Source of the DNA: Paenibacillus sp. PK3_47
Lineage (GTDB): Bacteria > Bacillota > Bacilli > Paenibacillales > Paenibacillaceae
Assembly: GCF_023520895.1 (NCBI RefSeq)
Contig: NZ_CP026029.1
Span: 1,860,001 to 1,924,000, forward strand
Direction: 5' to 3'
DNA length: 64,000 bases
A program made the position numbers and the translations under genes. A model generated the notes under the pieces. It was given only the letters and a program-made list of their open reading frames with translations, made no database searches and was not told the origin of the DNA. Below are positions 7,841 to 17,694 of this stretch, piece after piece (within the stretch, counting starts at the first letter, position 1; the number at the start of each line of letters is the position of its first letter).

Positions 7841-9808
7841 TCAGCGCAAAAGACGCAGTCCGTTAAGAATGACCAGAATGGTGCTGCCCTCATGGCCAAC
7901 CACGCCAAACGGAAGTGCGATCCCCTGTACAAAGTTGCTGATCATCAGCGCAGCAATGACGGTCACCGCAAAAATCATGTTCTGCTTCACGATCCGCTGT
8001 GTGCGGCGGGCCAGTGCTATGGTGGAAGCAATCTCTTCAATATTATCATTCATCAGCACAACATCGGCAATTTCCAGTGCTGCACCGCTGCCCTTCATGC
8101 CCATTCCCATGCCCACGGTCGCCGCTGCCAGTGCAGGAGCATCATTCACACCGTCGCCAACCATAATGACCTGGCCGTATTGTTCACGCAGCGCCTGAAT
8201 CCGCGTTACTTTATCCTCCGGTAAAAGACCGGCAAACACGTAGTCGGCTCCCGTCTGGGCAGCTATTGCATTTGCGGCTACCGCCCGGTCACCGGTCAGC
8301 ATCGCTACCTTAAGCCCAAGCTTCTGCAGCTTGCGCACCGCATCCGCAGCCTGCGGCCGCACCGTATCCTCCAGTGCAATCATCCCGGCAATGCGCTCTC
8401 CTTCAAGGATCAATGACACTGTTTTGCCCGCTTCCTCAAACTCTCTGCGCAGCGTTCTCCAATGCTCCAGCTCTTCCGCCGCATCCCCGGCCTCTGCTTC
8501 ATCAAGAATATTGGTTTTCCCGATCCGCCACAGAGTCCCGTCAATCTGTCCTTCGATCCCCCAGCCGGTTACCGCCCGGCTCTCCTGAACACTGCGCAGC
8601 TCCGCGCCCTCCTCTTCGGCCAGACGGACTACCGCCTCCGCGAGCGGGTGACGGGACAGCGCCTCAACCGATGCACTGGCTGCCAGCAGTTCATGCCGGT
8701 TATAGCCCGGGCCAGCGATAAAATCAGTTACCCGGGGAACCCCTTCGGTCAATGTGCCTGTTTTGTCAAAGGCAACCACGGACACTTTAGCCATGTTCTC
8801 CAAATGGACCCCTCCTTTAAAAAGGATCCCTTTCCGCGCACTTTTGGAGATTGCTGACAGCATGGCCGGCATAATGGACGATACGAGAGCGCACGGGGAA
8901 GCAACGACAAGAAAAACCATAGCCTTGTAAAAGGTATCACTCCAGCTCCAGCCCAGCAGGAAAGGCGGCAGCACAATCAGGCCCGCAGTTGCCGCTACGA
9001 CGACCCGGGCATACACCGATTCCAGACGTTTAATGAAACGCTGTGAATCCGGCACCTCGGTTTCCGCTTCCTCGACCATCCGGATGATTTTTGCAAAAAG
9101 CGTGTTCTCTGCTGCAGTCGTAACTTCGACATAAAGCGGACCTTCACCGTTGACGGTGCCTGCGTATACTTCGCTTCCGGCCATTTTATCAACCGGCAGC
9201 GGCTCCCCTGTGATGGAAGACTGGTCCACTGCCGATTCGCCGCGGTACACCCTGCCGTCAGCCGGAATCAGCTCGCCCGGACGGACGAGCAGCAGGTCGC
9301 CGGGGGCGAGCTGACCAATCTCTACCTCATTCATTACGCCCTGCTCAATCCGTACTGCAGTGGCAGGCTTCAAAGCGAGCAGCGCAGAAATATCCTTGGT
9401 GCTGCGCTCCATCGTGTAGCTCTCCAGCGCTCCGCTCAGCGCGAAGATAAAGATCAGCATCGCTCCTTCATTCCAGTAGCCGATGGAGGCTGCGCCCAGT
9501 GCTGCCGCGATCATCAGCAGATTGACGTCGAGCTCGCGTTCCTTAATAAGTGTCTCCACGCCTTCCTTGGCTTTGATCCAGCCGCCTAGGGTGTAGGAAA
9601 TCACATAAAGCAGCACCGAGATGACTTCGGACCAGCCGCTGACAGCCCAGGCGATCAGCATCAGCAGCCCGCTGCCGAGAGCCGCCTGCATTTCAGTATT
9701 GCCGAGCATGGCCCGTGGATCAAAACGGCGCGGCTCCGGGATACGCGGCTGCTGCGCGCCGCCCTGGCGCGCGATGGATCCCTGCATAGATTTGGATGAT
9801 GCTTGCAT
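7841..9808 (-). CDS. P1B-4-type heavy-metal ATPase (PfeT/ZosA-like)
   Basis: A 655-residue P-type ATPase that moves a metal ion across the membrane using ATP. The transport-site motif is SPC (residues 304-306), the phosphorylated Asp is 348 in DKTGTLTEG, the phosphatase loop is SITGEP near 200, the hinge is [10 protein letters not shown], and the protein ends with [20 protein letters not shown] plus HEG-S/G-T and the absence of an N-terminal metal-binding domain mark subgroup P1B-4, which includes PfeT (once ZosA) of Bacillus subtilis and FrvA of Listeria, both Fe(II) exporters. GGAAGGTGAT precedes the ATG. Two Fur-like boxes lie upstream. Iron efflux is the best guess, with zinc or cobalt possible. 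Confidence 0.87.
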   Translation of the reverse strand: MQASSKSMQGSIARQGGAQQPRIPEPRRFDPRAMLGNTEMQAALGSGLLMLIAWAVSGWSEVISVLLYVISYTLGGWIKAKEGVETLIKERELDVNLLMIAAALGAASIGYWNEGAMLIFIFALSGALESYTMERSTKDISALLALKPATAVRIEQGVMNEVEIGQLAPGDLLLVRPGELIPADGRVYRGESAVDQSSITGEPLPVDKMAGSEVYAGTVNGEGPLYVEVTTAAENTLFAKIIRMVEEAETEVPDSQRFIKRLESVYARVVVAATAGLIVLPPFLLGWSWSDTFYKAMVFLVVASPCALVSSIMPAMLSAISKSARKGILFKGGVHLENMAKVSVVAFDKTGTLTEGVPRVTDFIAGPGYNRHELLAASASVEALSRHPLAEAVVRLAEEEGAELRSVQESRAVTGWGIEGQIDGTLWRIGKTNILDEAEAGDAAEELEHWRTLRREFEEAGKTVSLILEGERIAGMIALEDTVRPQAADAVRKLQKLGLKVAMLTGDRAVAANAIAAQTGADYVFAGLLPEDKVTRIQALREQYGQVIMVGDGVNDAPALAAATVGMGMGMKGSGAALEIADVVLMNDNIEEIASTIALARRTQRIVKQNMIFAVTVIAALMISNFVQGIALPFGVVGHEGSTILVILNGLRLLR

Positions 9809-9878
9809 AAATAATCACCTTCCTGATGGTTTGTTGCCCCCCCTCCCGGCCGGTTACGGCGGGAAAGGACTGGCTTAC

Positions 9879-9897
9879 TGAGAATGAGAGCCATTAT
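9879..9897 (-). promoter_or_regulatory. Weaker Fur-family box
   Basis: GAGAATGAGAGCCATTATT agrees with the 19-bp Fur consensus GATAATGATAATCATTATC at about 14 positions. It lies about 75 bases upstream of the ATPase start and is separated from the stronger box by a hairpin. Confidence 0.4.
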
Positions 9898-9915
9898 TAA
9901 AGCCCTTAAAATGAC

Positions 9916-9948
9916 ACATGCTGCCCCGGCTCAGCCGGGACAGCATGT
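9916..9948. promoter_or_regulatory. Strong hairpin between the two Fur-like boxes
   Basis: ACATGCTG (9916-9923) pairs with CAGCATGT (9941-9948), and CCCGGC with GCCGGG inside it, leaving a 3-base loop and one mismatch. On the minus strand it would lie in the leader of the ATPase transcript and is followed by GTGTCATTTT. It may be an attenuator or a cruciform-prone operator element. Confidence 0.5.
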
Positions 9949-9952
9949 TAAT

Positions 9953-9971
9953 GAGAATGATAATCATTGTT
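9953..9971. promoter_or_regulatory. Fur/PerR-type box upstream of the metal ATPase
   Basis: GAGAATGATAATCATTGTT matches the 19-bp Fur consensus at 16 positions, including the full ATGATAATCATT core. Fur and PerR boxes are close relatives; in Bacillus the homologous exporter gene pfeT is controlled by PerR, so either regulator could bind here. Confidence 0.65.
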
Positions 9972-10335
9972 TCTATTAGGCAAATAAATTTCCTCAGTGC
10001 AACTTATAGCTCTACTATACCACTTTAATTTGTAATGTAAAGCCGGAGACAGGCTGAAATTTTAATATTGGGCGTTTGGCTGGTGCTGACCGGCGGAGCC
10101 GGCTATTGTATCGTAATCCGGCCTTCGTGCTTGCCGGCTGCACTCAGGGGATTGTGGCAGCCCAGAGGGTAAAGCGGATGAAAGTACCGGGATATGGGAT
10201 CAGCTAAATAGCTGTATGAGTGAACTAAGGAGACTGATCTGGTGAAGGAAGAAGTTAATCTGATGAACAGAGGATCGAAAGTTTGCTTGGCAAAGAGATT
10301 AGTCTGATGAATAGAGGTGTTAAATGTGCTGGAGC
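9972..10335. other. Gene-free stretch before the repeat array
   Basis: No credible gene was seen. The last third (from about 10205) contains degenerate forms of the 44-bp repeat that becomes clear after 10336, for example GGAAGAAGTTAATCTGATGA near 10247-10266. Confidence 0.5.
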
Positions 10336-10768
10336 AAGGAGGTTAATCTGATGAATAAAGGAGTTAAATGTGCTAGAGCAAGGAGGTGAATCTGAACAAA
10401 GGGAAATTGAATGTGCAGGACCAAGGAGATTAATCGGATGAACAAAGGAGTTAAATGTGCTAGAGCAAGGAGGTGAATCTGATGAACAAAGGAGTTAGAT
10501 TTGCTGGAGCAAGGAGATTAGTCCGAATGAGCAAAGGAGTTAGATTTGTTGGAGCAAGGAGATTAGTCCGAATGAACAAAGGAGTTAAATCTGCTGGATC
10601 AAGGAGATTAATCCCATGAACAAAGGAGTTAAATCTGCTGGATCAAGGAGATTAATCCTATGAACAAAGGAGTTAGATCTGCTGGATCAAGAGATTAATC
10701 CCATGAACAAAGGAGTTAAATCTGCTCGCCGCCTGGATTTAATTGATGTTCTACTGGGATGTTTGTAA
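10336..10768 (+). repeat. 44/45-bp tandem array, each unit an RBS plus ATG mini-cistron
   Basis: About ten imperfect units of the form CAAGGAG-R-TTAATCYN-ATGAACAAAGGAGTTAAA-TSTGCTGGAG. Each unit has a strong ribosome binding site 7-9 bases before an ATG. The ATGs open short frames of 12-15 codons (10351-10389, 10438-10476, 10616-10663, 10660-10698), one 45-codon frame across three 45-bp units (10482-10619) and a final 21-codon frame (10703-10768). Several stops overlap the next start as ATGA (10616-10619 and 10660-10663). The peptides all begin MNKGVK or MNKGVR and end in a basic RR or RRL stretch. Spread by tandem duplication is certain; translation is not. Confidence 0.85.
10482..10619 (+). 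CDS. Possible 45-residue repeat peptide in the tandem array
   Basis: Where the unit is 45 bp rather than 44, the frame stays open over three units and encodes three 15-residue repeats, each M-N/S-K-G-V-R/K-x-x-G-A/S-R-R-L-V/I-R/P. It starts at ATG 10482 with AAGGAGGTG 8 bases upstream, an excellent site, and ends with TGA overlapping the next ATG. The product would be very basic and has no recognised relative. It may be an accident of the repeat; the regular spacing of start sites is the only support. Confidence 0.25.
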   Translation: MNKGVRFAGARRLVRMSKGVRFVGARRLVRMNKGVKSAGSRRLIP

Positions 10769-11002
10769 GCTGGGCAACATTTCCTAGTTCAGCTTAAATT
10801 GGCTTTGCGCATTTAGCTTAACCGGCAATCTACGTATTGGCTCCTAAACACTGTTTGAACCAACGCTGTCTGGGCAAGACCCGCCGCCGGTTCTAACAGT
10901 ATATTGGGCACAGTTAGTACAGCTGTTCTTATTGCGGGAAATTTGTAGTTGTATGCTCCTGCACCTGTTGATTAGCCGTCAGAGAGAAAATTAGTCTAAG
11001 AG
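10769..11002. other. Gene-free stretch, nothing recognised
   Basis: AT-rich sequence without a credible gene, terminator or known motif between the tandem array and the dispersed repeat. Confidence 0.4.
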
Positions 11003-11225
11003 CGTCAGAAGCGTGACAGAGCAAGCTAAGTGGAATTTCTCCATTTAATTCTCCGAAAATTGCTGGTATTACAAAACTTATTGGAAAAACTCCACTTAAA
11101 TGCGCTGAATGAGTCTGTAAAGGCCATTATCCACCCGATTAGCTGGAGTATTTCCACCTAAAGCTAATGAATGATCAAAAAGGACCCAATTAAATGGAGA
11201 AAATCCAACTAAGCTCTGTAGCCTC
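11003..11225 (+). repeat. Dispersed intergenic palindromic repeat, copy A
   Basis: About 220 bp containing four imperfect palindromic boxes of the form TTARNTGGA-N4/5-TCCANYTAA (near 11027, 11079, 11140 and 11192), separated by about 50 bases. Related copies lie at 15509-15725 and 50694-50898 in reverse orientation and at 40286-40505 in the same orientation. The left edge GAGCGTG...GA-N-CAAGCTAAG is shared. No open reading frame is conserved. Confidence 0.8.
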
Positions 11226-11481
11226 TAGCATTCTCACTGTTGCAGACTTTGCCCGTAGTTAAACGCTATGCGCTCTCATTTATTTGCGGCGTATCCAAAA
11301 AGCAGGACATTTAATAAGTTCAATCAACGGAAATAATGCGCCTGAACGTAGTAATCACTATAAGAGTCCCAAGGTTAGCGAAGTTATGAAGCTATAATGA
11401 GTTTCCTTCAACCCCGGTCCACTGAAGCATCGCTACTAGTCCAACTTTTATCGAGCAGTTATCCAACAAGCGGTTCATGGG
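11226..11481. other. Gene-free stretch, nothing recognised
   Basis: No credible coding frame with a ribosome binding site and no known element was seen between repeat copy A and the terminator at 11482. Confidence 0.4.
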
Positions 11482-11538
11482 ACGCGAAAAAGCAGACCAA
11501 CCTTCCCCCATCTTATGGGAGGAGGTGCTGGTCTGCTT
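11482..11538 (-). terminator. Terminator downstream of the PEP-utiliser-like gene
   Basis: AAGCAGACCA (11490-11499) pairs with TGGTCTGCTT (11529-11538), and the interior pairs further (ACCTTCCCCCAT with ATGGGAGGAGGT). On the minus strand the stem is followed by a run of five T then CGCG. It lies about 200 bases beyond the stop of the gene at 11738. Confidence 0.65.
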
Positions 11539-11737
11539 AGTATTGCCGCAAAAATATACTCATTGGTGCTCCATTCACGGGAGCCCCGCTTAAGGGCGCA
11601 ACTTGGTATGAGAAGGTTAAGCAGATGGTGTTATCGGACTGTACAACCGGTAAACTTAAGGGGCCCAGGTCAGCATATTATGCTGCATTTAGCAGGCAAC
11701 TCCCACGCTGCCTGCAAGGCGGCGGCTGCCCTGCCGG

Positions 11738-12793
11738 TCACTGCCATCCGCCGGCGGCAGGTTCAATGTTGTCCTGCCGGGCCATCCAGGTCAGGCAGGC
11801 CGCCCTGAGCAGCGCTTCAGTCCGCTGTTCTGCGCTGCAGAAGATCCCGCTCATGCCGATCCGGTACAGATCGGCCAGCTCACTCGCCGCCGCCGGGCCC
11901 GCGGCGAGCACCACCGCCGCCGGCTTCACGCGCTGCACGGCGGCCAAAATCTCCGCCGCCGCGGACGCGAAGCTCCCGCCGGCAGGCTCCTCCGGCGCGG
12001 GCCAGCCCGCCGCGCCGTCCAGCACAAGGAAATCGGCGATACGCGCGATTTCCCCCGCGGCGGCGTGCCGCACATCCGGGGCGAGCATCGCCCCGGTGCG
12101 GCACGCTGCCGCGTAAGCGTGGCCGAGGGTCTGCTCGGCCACGTCCTCGATGAATTCGCGCTGTGCCGCGAATTCGGCTGCGCTGGCGGGATAAGGCGCC
12201 AGCAGATCCACGCGGCTGTCGCCGCCCTGCCGGTGGTGCTCCGCCACCGCGGCGAACAGCGCCTCAAGCTGCGCGTCCTGCAGCGCAGCCAGCTTTGCCG
12301 GAGCGCCGGCCAGCTCCGGCGTATAGATCAGGGTGACGGCGGCCCAGGCCCCGTCGCCTGATTCCAGCAGCCCGGCTGCAGCAGCACGCAGCCGGTAGTA
12401 GATCCGCTGCAGGATACGTTCCTCCAGCAGCGGATCCGCAGCCGACAGCCAGCTGTCATACAGACCGGTGAGTTCCGGGGTCAGCAGCCACTCCTCACTG
12501 CGGATCAGGCAGGGACCGGCCGGATAAGCCCCCTCCTCACGGAAGGACGTCCGGACCTCCTGGCCCTCGCGCAGCACCAGAAAAGCAGGGCGTTCCCCGG
12601 GCCGTCTAAAATAAGTCCTGTCCGGCACCTCCGTTTCCCTGCGGGGCTCCTCGCCCGCAATAAATTCCGCAGCAGCAGAAGCCACCGATGCAGCCTGGCT
12701 CATCTCCACGCCTACCGCCCGATTAACGGCATTATACGTAAACGGGCGCTCCTCATTGCTCCGAACAAGATCCTGCTGCTGTTCACCCTTCAT
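11738..12793 (-). CDS. Ala-rich protein resembling a degenerate PEP-utilising enzyme TIM barrel
   Basis: A protein of about 351 residues with very high GC in its second half and much alanine. Parts resemble the C-terminal barrel of PEP-utilising enzymes (PtsI, PpsA, PpdK). GPCLIRSEEWLLT recalls their GIGLIRTEFLF segment, VDLLAPYPASAAEFAAQREF recalls MIPMISSVEEF..AK, and TGAMLAPDVRHAAAGEIARI followed by ADFLVLDG recalls GIMIEIPAAA...VDFFSIGTNDLTQ. The GTNDLTQ loop and the catalytic Cys region are not preserved, so it is probably not an active phosphotransferase. ATG 12793 has AAGGTGGG upstream and is preferred to GTG 12856. The homology is judged by eye only. Confidence 0.55.
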   Translation of the reverse strand: MKGEQQQDLVRSNEERPFTYNAVNRAVGVEMSQAASVASAAAEFIAGEEPRRETEVPDRTYFRRPGERPAFLVLREGQEVRTSFREEGAYPAGPCLIRSEEWLLTPELTGLYDSWLSAADPLLEERILQRIYYRLRAAAAGLLESGDGAWAAVTLIYTPELAGAPAKLAALQDAQLEALFAAVAEHHRQGGDSRVDLLAPYPASAAEFAAQREFIEDVAEQTLGHAYAAACRTGAMLAPDVRHAAAGEIARIADFLVLDGAAGWPAPEEPAGGSFASAAAEILAAVQRVKPAAVVLAAGPAAASELADLYRIGMSGIFCSAEQRTEALLRAACLTWMARQDNIEPAAGGWQ

Positions 12794-13147
12794 CACCGCA
12801 CCCACCTTTTTGGACTTTGATATGCTGCCGGCATCCGCTTTGCTGCCTAAGGACACCGCTGCGTAACCTCTTTCAATTTATAAATACGGGAGCACTCCAT
12901 GAAATATGCAAGCGGTGTCAACAGAGTCAAATATTTACGGATTACGAAGAGCAGATGCTGCCGCCAAGTGCGGCTTGATTTTAAGGAGTATGCTGCCGGA
13001 GGGGGCTATATTCAGCTATTATGTTCACCTGGCTGTCCTTCAGTTCAGCACCTAAAAAGGCCGTCTGGCCATGCACGCCGTTCTTCATCAGAAGAGATGC
13101 CGTACAGGCCAGAGGCCCGGATGTATTAGGTATGATATCTTCTGCCC
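12794..13147. other. Gene-free stretch between two minus-strand genes
   Basis: A plus-strand frame (12899-13129, 76 codons) with GGGAG before its ATG is present, but it shows no recognisable protein and is probably not a gene. No clear terminator for either side was found. Confidence 0.4.
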
Positions 13148-14476
<1,329 letters not shown>

Positions 14477-14742
14477 TTAACAGCCAGGAATTGTAACTAT
14501 TCTCTCACAAAGCATGTCATTTGAAAAGAAAAAATTCTCATTATTCCGCTATGTTTTATTTAATTTAAAATCACTTTTAATGAAACTCCGTTAATTAAAC
14601 CTGCCTCTCTGCCAGATAACGCTTACAATGATAAGCAGCAGCTTGATTTGGGAAGTCTTCGCACCGGATCTTTAAGCGAGCAAAACCCGGGCACTTGTCC
14701 GATACTCAGTTTCCGGTGCTATCGCGTGAATGTCCAGAATGT

Positions 14743-15258
14743 CTATCTGGTAAACTGACTTTGCCGCATATAGAAATATACCAGATTGTCTACGAGTTCC
14801 TCTTTTTTGCTGAAGCCTAACGTACTCAAAAGGCGCAATGATCGCTCATTCTCCGGATCAACCGTCGCTTCAATGGTCTTAAGCCCCATCACTTCATAAC
14901 CGAATGAAATCACCGGAAGGAGTGCCTCGGTCATCATCCCTTTACCCCAGCAGGCTCTGGACAGATCAAAACCGATCTCCGCTTTTCCCGCAGGTCCGCC
15001 CGACCAGCAGTGGTAGCCGCATGTACCCGCCAGCTGATTTTGCCGCTTATCAAAAATCCCCCAGCGGCAGCCGGGATCATCCATATGAAACCGGATAATT
15101 CCATCCGCTTCGCGGATGTCCCTGCAGGGCGGAATATCCATGTAACGGGTGACTTCTTCATCCGAGAAATGACGGAATACTGCCTCACGGTCTGCAAGGG
15201 TCAGCAGCCTCAAGCTCAATCTGTCCGTTTCAATGACAGGATAATTCATTTTCGGCAA
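14743..15258 (-). CDS. RimJ/RimL-type GNAT acetyltransferase
   Basis: A 171-residue acetyltransferase of the ribosomal-protein-acetylating type. It begins with the typical ETDRLSLRLLTLADREAVF, followed by RYMDIPPCRDIREAD, GTCGYHCW, the acetyl-CoA region AEIGFDLSRACWGKGMMTEAL and the closing ATVDPENERSLRLLSTLGFSKKEEL. The true substrate may be a protein N-terminus or a small molecule. The start is TTG 15258 because AAGGGGAG lies 8 bases upstream; ATG 15249 is three codons inside. It stands alone. Confidence 0.85.
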   Translation of the reverse strand: MPKMNYPVIETDRLSLRLLTLADREAVFRHFSDEEVTRYMDIPPCRDIREADGIIRFHMDDPGCRWGIFDKRQNQLAGTCGYHCWSGGPAGKAEIGFDLSRACWGKGMMTEALLPVISFGYEVMGLKTIEATVDPENERSLRLLSTLGFSKKEELVDNLVYFYMRQSQFTR

Positions 15259-15508
15259 TGCTCTTCTCCCCTTACCTTCACTTCTACACCATGCTCACAG
15301 GCGCTTGCCTCACATTCTACCATACTATCACTCCATGCCGAATTTTTTCCTAATATATTTTGAATTTGAAAGGTTAATTTTGTTCCATCCAGCGCGTATC
15401 TGAAGTGCAGTGAATGAGCTCATGAATGTCTAATGCATTTTCTGCAAATCTGTTGTTCGTCAGAAAATAGTAATGGAGTGTGGCAGAGACTGCTTCAACG
15501 GGAGGTGC
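15259..15508. other. Gene-free stretch upstream of the acetyltransferase
   Basis: Contains the presumed promoter of the acetyltransferase at 14743-15258, but no convincing boxes were identified. Nothing else was recognised before repeat copy B. Confidence 0.4.
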
Positions 15509-15725
15509 TGCAGAGTTTAGTTGGATTTCCTCCATCTAATCCTGCACGTTTTCATCATTTATGAGCTTTAGTTGGAAATTCTCCAGCTATTTGAGCGGAT
15601 AAAGGCCCTTTGGGACCCGTCTAATACATTTAAGTGGAGTTTTTCCAACAAGCACTGGAATACCGGAATTTACCGGAGAATTAGATGGAGAAATTCCATT
15701 TAGCTTGATCCATACACGCTCCCGG
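15509..15725 (-). repeat. Dispersed intergenic palindromic repeat, copy B
   Basis: Reverse-oriented copy of the family described at 11003-11225, with boxes such as TTAGTTGGATTTCCTCCATC, TTAGTTGGAAATTCTCCAGC and TTAGATGGAGAAATTCCATT. The right edge, CTTGATCCATACACGCTCC, is the complement of the left edge of copy C. Confidence 0.8.
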
Positions 15726-15874
15726 AGACCCTTTTCCATAACACGGCTAAACCACAGGCTCTCATGTCTTGCCGCAAAATCTTCTCTGCATCTGCCGAAG
15801 AACGAATCTATTGCAGATTGGAGGGAATGCCAACATCCCCGCTGGTGGCCATGAGGATTTAAGTTCAAACTGTA

Positions 15875-15905
15875 TAAAAAAAGACCCCCGCTGCAGCCAG
15901 CGGAA
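15875..15905 (-). terminator. Terminator of the amino-sugar acid operon
   Basis: CCGCTG (15888-15893) pairs with CAGCGG (15898-15903), and on the minus strand the stem is followed by GGGTC and a run of seven T. It lies 43 bases after the GntR stop. Confidence 0.8.
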
Positions 15906-15947
15906 GTCAGGAAGAATGATACTTATTGTTGCCGCAATGCGTCAGCC

Positions 15948-16694
15948 TCACGTATCATAACTGACCAGGTAATGATGCAGTTCCGTGTTATAGCAGCCGA
16001 TGCTGTGTTCAATCAGCCTGCCTTCCCCGTCGTAGGAGTTGCGCAGGCGTTTGAGCACATGGGTCCCCGGGGGAAGCTCTAACAGCTGGCAGACCTCAGG
16101 TGGTGCCGGCTCCACAAAAAAACGGTCCTTGAAGTTCTCAAGTACAATGTCGTTCTCCTCCAGAGAGTCATACAGCGACTGGATATCATCACCTATGTTT
16201 TTGGCGTCGCCGTCCGGAAGCGCGTCTGCTGTCAGGAAGTGTATGAGATGAATGTAAGGCTGCCCGTTCAAAATATAGAGACGTTCGATCCGCTGGCAAT
16301 ACGGGCCGCAGAGGTCATATTCCTCCGAACCGTCATCGTTTGCAATGAGCTTGGATGCCAGCAGTTTTTTTTCCAGCTTATGCCCCTCTTCAACGAGCAG
16401 CTCCGTAAATCTTTTGCCTTTGGAGAGCTTCTGGTAGGAGGTGTTGCGCATTACAATCGTGCCGACGCCGCTTTTCTTCTGTACATAACCTTCCCTGGAC
16501 AGCTCCTGGACCGCGCCGCGGACCGTCATTTTGCTGACACCGAATTCCTTTTCCAGCTGCGGCTCGGAGGGGATGATGCTCCCCAGAGGATAGACACCGT
16601 GCAGAATGCGGTCTTTGAGAATTTTTTGAATCTGCTGATATAAAGGGCCTTGCTTGCGTTTCAGGGACACGCGCCGTTCACTACCTTTCAACAT
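15948..16694 (-). CDS. GntR-family (HutC/UTRA) transcriptional regulator
   Basis: A 248-residue repressor-type protein. Residues 10-80 form the winged helix (GPLYQQIQKILKDRILHGVYPLGSII, SEPQLEKEFGVSKMTVRGAVQELSREG, then the wing KKSGVGTIV). The remainder is a UTRA effector domain (YCQRIERLYILNGQPYIH, HVLKRLRNSYDGEGRLIEHSIGCYN). The ATG at 16694 overlaps the kinase gene by 14 bases; GTG 16670 with AAAGGTAG upstream is an alternative. As the last gene of the operon it most likely controls the operon in response to one of its sugar-acid intermediates. The perfect inverted repeat at 20701-20716 is a candidate target. Confidence 0.88.
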   Translation of the reverse strand: MLKGSERRVSLKRKQGPLYQQIQKILKDRILHGVYPLGSIIPSEPQLEKEFGVSKMTVRGAVQELSREGYVQKKSGVGTIVMRNTSYQKLSKGKRFTELLVEEGHKLEKKLLASKLIANDDGSEEYDLCGPYCQRIERLYILNGQPYIHLIHFLTADALPDGDAKNIGDDIQSLYDSLEENDIVLENFKDRFFVEPAPPEVCQLLELPPGTHVLKRLRNSYDGEGRLIEHSIGCYNTELHHYLVSYDT

Positions 16695-17694
16695 CTAAGG
16701 TATGGTCTGACATCGCCCGGACCACCTCAGCCTCGGTAAAAAGCGCCGTATCGCCTTGGACGGTGTGGGCCAGCATCGCTGCCGCCGCTGCCAGGTTCAC
16801 CGTGTGCTGCTGCGGATACTGCTGCAGTTCCCCATGGATGACGGCACTGGCAAAGGCATCACCGGCGCCAATCCGGTCAAACACAGGAAAGGTCAGCTTG
16901 CGGGAGAATTCGAACGTACCTTGATGATAAATATATCCGGTTAAGGAATGCGTATTGTCAGCGTTAATCTCACGGTGCGTTCCCGCTGCCGTTCTGATCC
17001 CGAAGCGTTCGGCCACTTCAGGAATGGCCTGCTTCAACTGTGTTATTCTATCATATTCTCCAGTACTGATGCCAAGGATAAACTGTGCATCCTTCTCATT
17101 CATCATCACGATGTCCGCCAGCGTAAGCAAATCCTCATAGTGCGGTCGTGCCTTGGCATAGCCGTCTATTCCCCACAGTGCCGGCCGGTAATTGCAGTCA
17201 AAAACGACCTGCCCTCCGGCATGTTTCACCTCTGCAGCAAGCAGCTTCATCTGCCTGCGCACTTCTTCATTCATGGCCAGCGTAATGCCGCATAAATGAA
17301 GAACATCCACACTTGCGGCAAGGGCCCTCATATCATAGCTGTCTGCTTCAGCCGTATTAAAGCTGCTGCCCAGCCGGTCTGTGTAGGTGACTCTGCCGGG
17401 GCGGGCGCCAAAGCCGTTTTCCAGAAAATACATTCCTAGATGCCGGCCGCCCCTGCTGATCAGCGACGTATTTACTCCGAGTTTGCGCAGGTAAGCGATA
17501 GCCGCTTCGCCTACCGGAGTCTCCGGTAAAGTGGTAATGAGCGCACCCTCATGACCGTATCTGGACAGTGCCGCCGTTACATTAACCCCGGTCCCGGAAA
17601 AAGAGTAGTCCAGCCTGCTGCTCTGGACCAGCGTTTCATAGCCCGGAACCTGCAGCCGCATCATCACTTCGCCAAAAGCAGCGACCCTAGGCAT
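16681..17694 (-). CDS. kdgK: PfkB-family kinase, probably 2-keto-3-deoxygluconate kinase
   Basis: A 337-residue ribokinase-family protein. The N-terminus AAFGEVMMRLQVPGYETLVQ and GTGVNVTAALSRYGHEGALIT are typical of KDG kinases, FDCNYRPALWG is the KdgK-like mid motif, and DRIGAGDAFASAVIHG carries the catalytic Asp and the anion hole. It overlaps dgaF by 8 bases and the GntR gene by 14, so translation is coupled. In this operon it would phosphorylate the 2-keto-3-deoxy acid made by the ammonia lyase, giving KDPG for the aldolase. Another sugar acid cannot be excluded. Confidence 0.82.
   Translation of the reverse strand: MPRVAAFGEVMMRLQVPGYETLVQSSRLDYSFSGTGVNVTAALSRYGHEGALITTLPETPVGEAAIAYLRKLGVNTSLISRGGRHLGMYFLENGFGARPGRVTYTDRLGSSFNTAEADSYDMRALAASVDVLHLCGITLAMNEEVRRQMKLLAAEVKHAGGQVVFDCNYRPALWGIDGYAKARPHYEDLLTLADIVMMNEKDAQFILGISTGEYDRITQLKQAIPEVAERFGIRTAAGTHREINADNTHSLTGYIYHQGTFEFSRKLTFPVFDRIGAGDAFASAVIHGELQQYPQQHTVNLAAAAAMLAHTVQGDTALFTEAEVVRAMSDHTLDVER

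Noticed and set aside
10336-10768. CRISPR array or simple iteron origin
   Set aside because: Units are contiguous with no unique spacers, and no replication gene or DnaA box cluster is adjacent.
11515-12361. Plus-strand frames of 97-163 codons opposite the Ala-rich gene
   Set aside because: High GC keeps all phases open here; the minus-strand frame has the start site and the protein-like pattern.
14624-14637. cre site near metY (TGTAAGCGTTATCT)
   Set aside because: One mismatch to consensus and 184 bases upstream of a methionine gene that is not an obvious CcpA target; kept only as a note.
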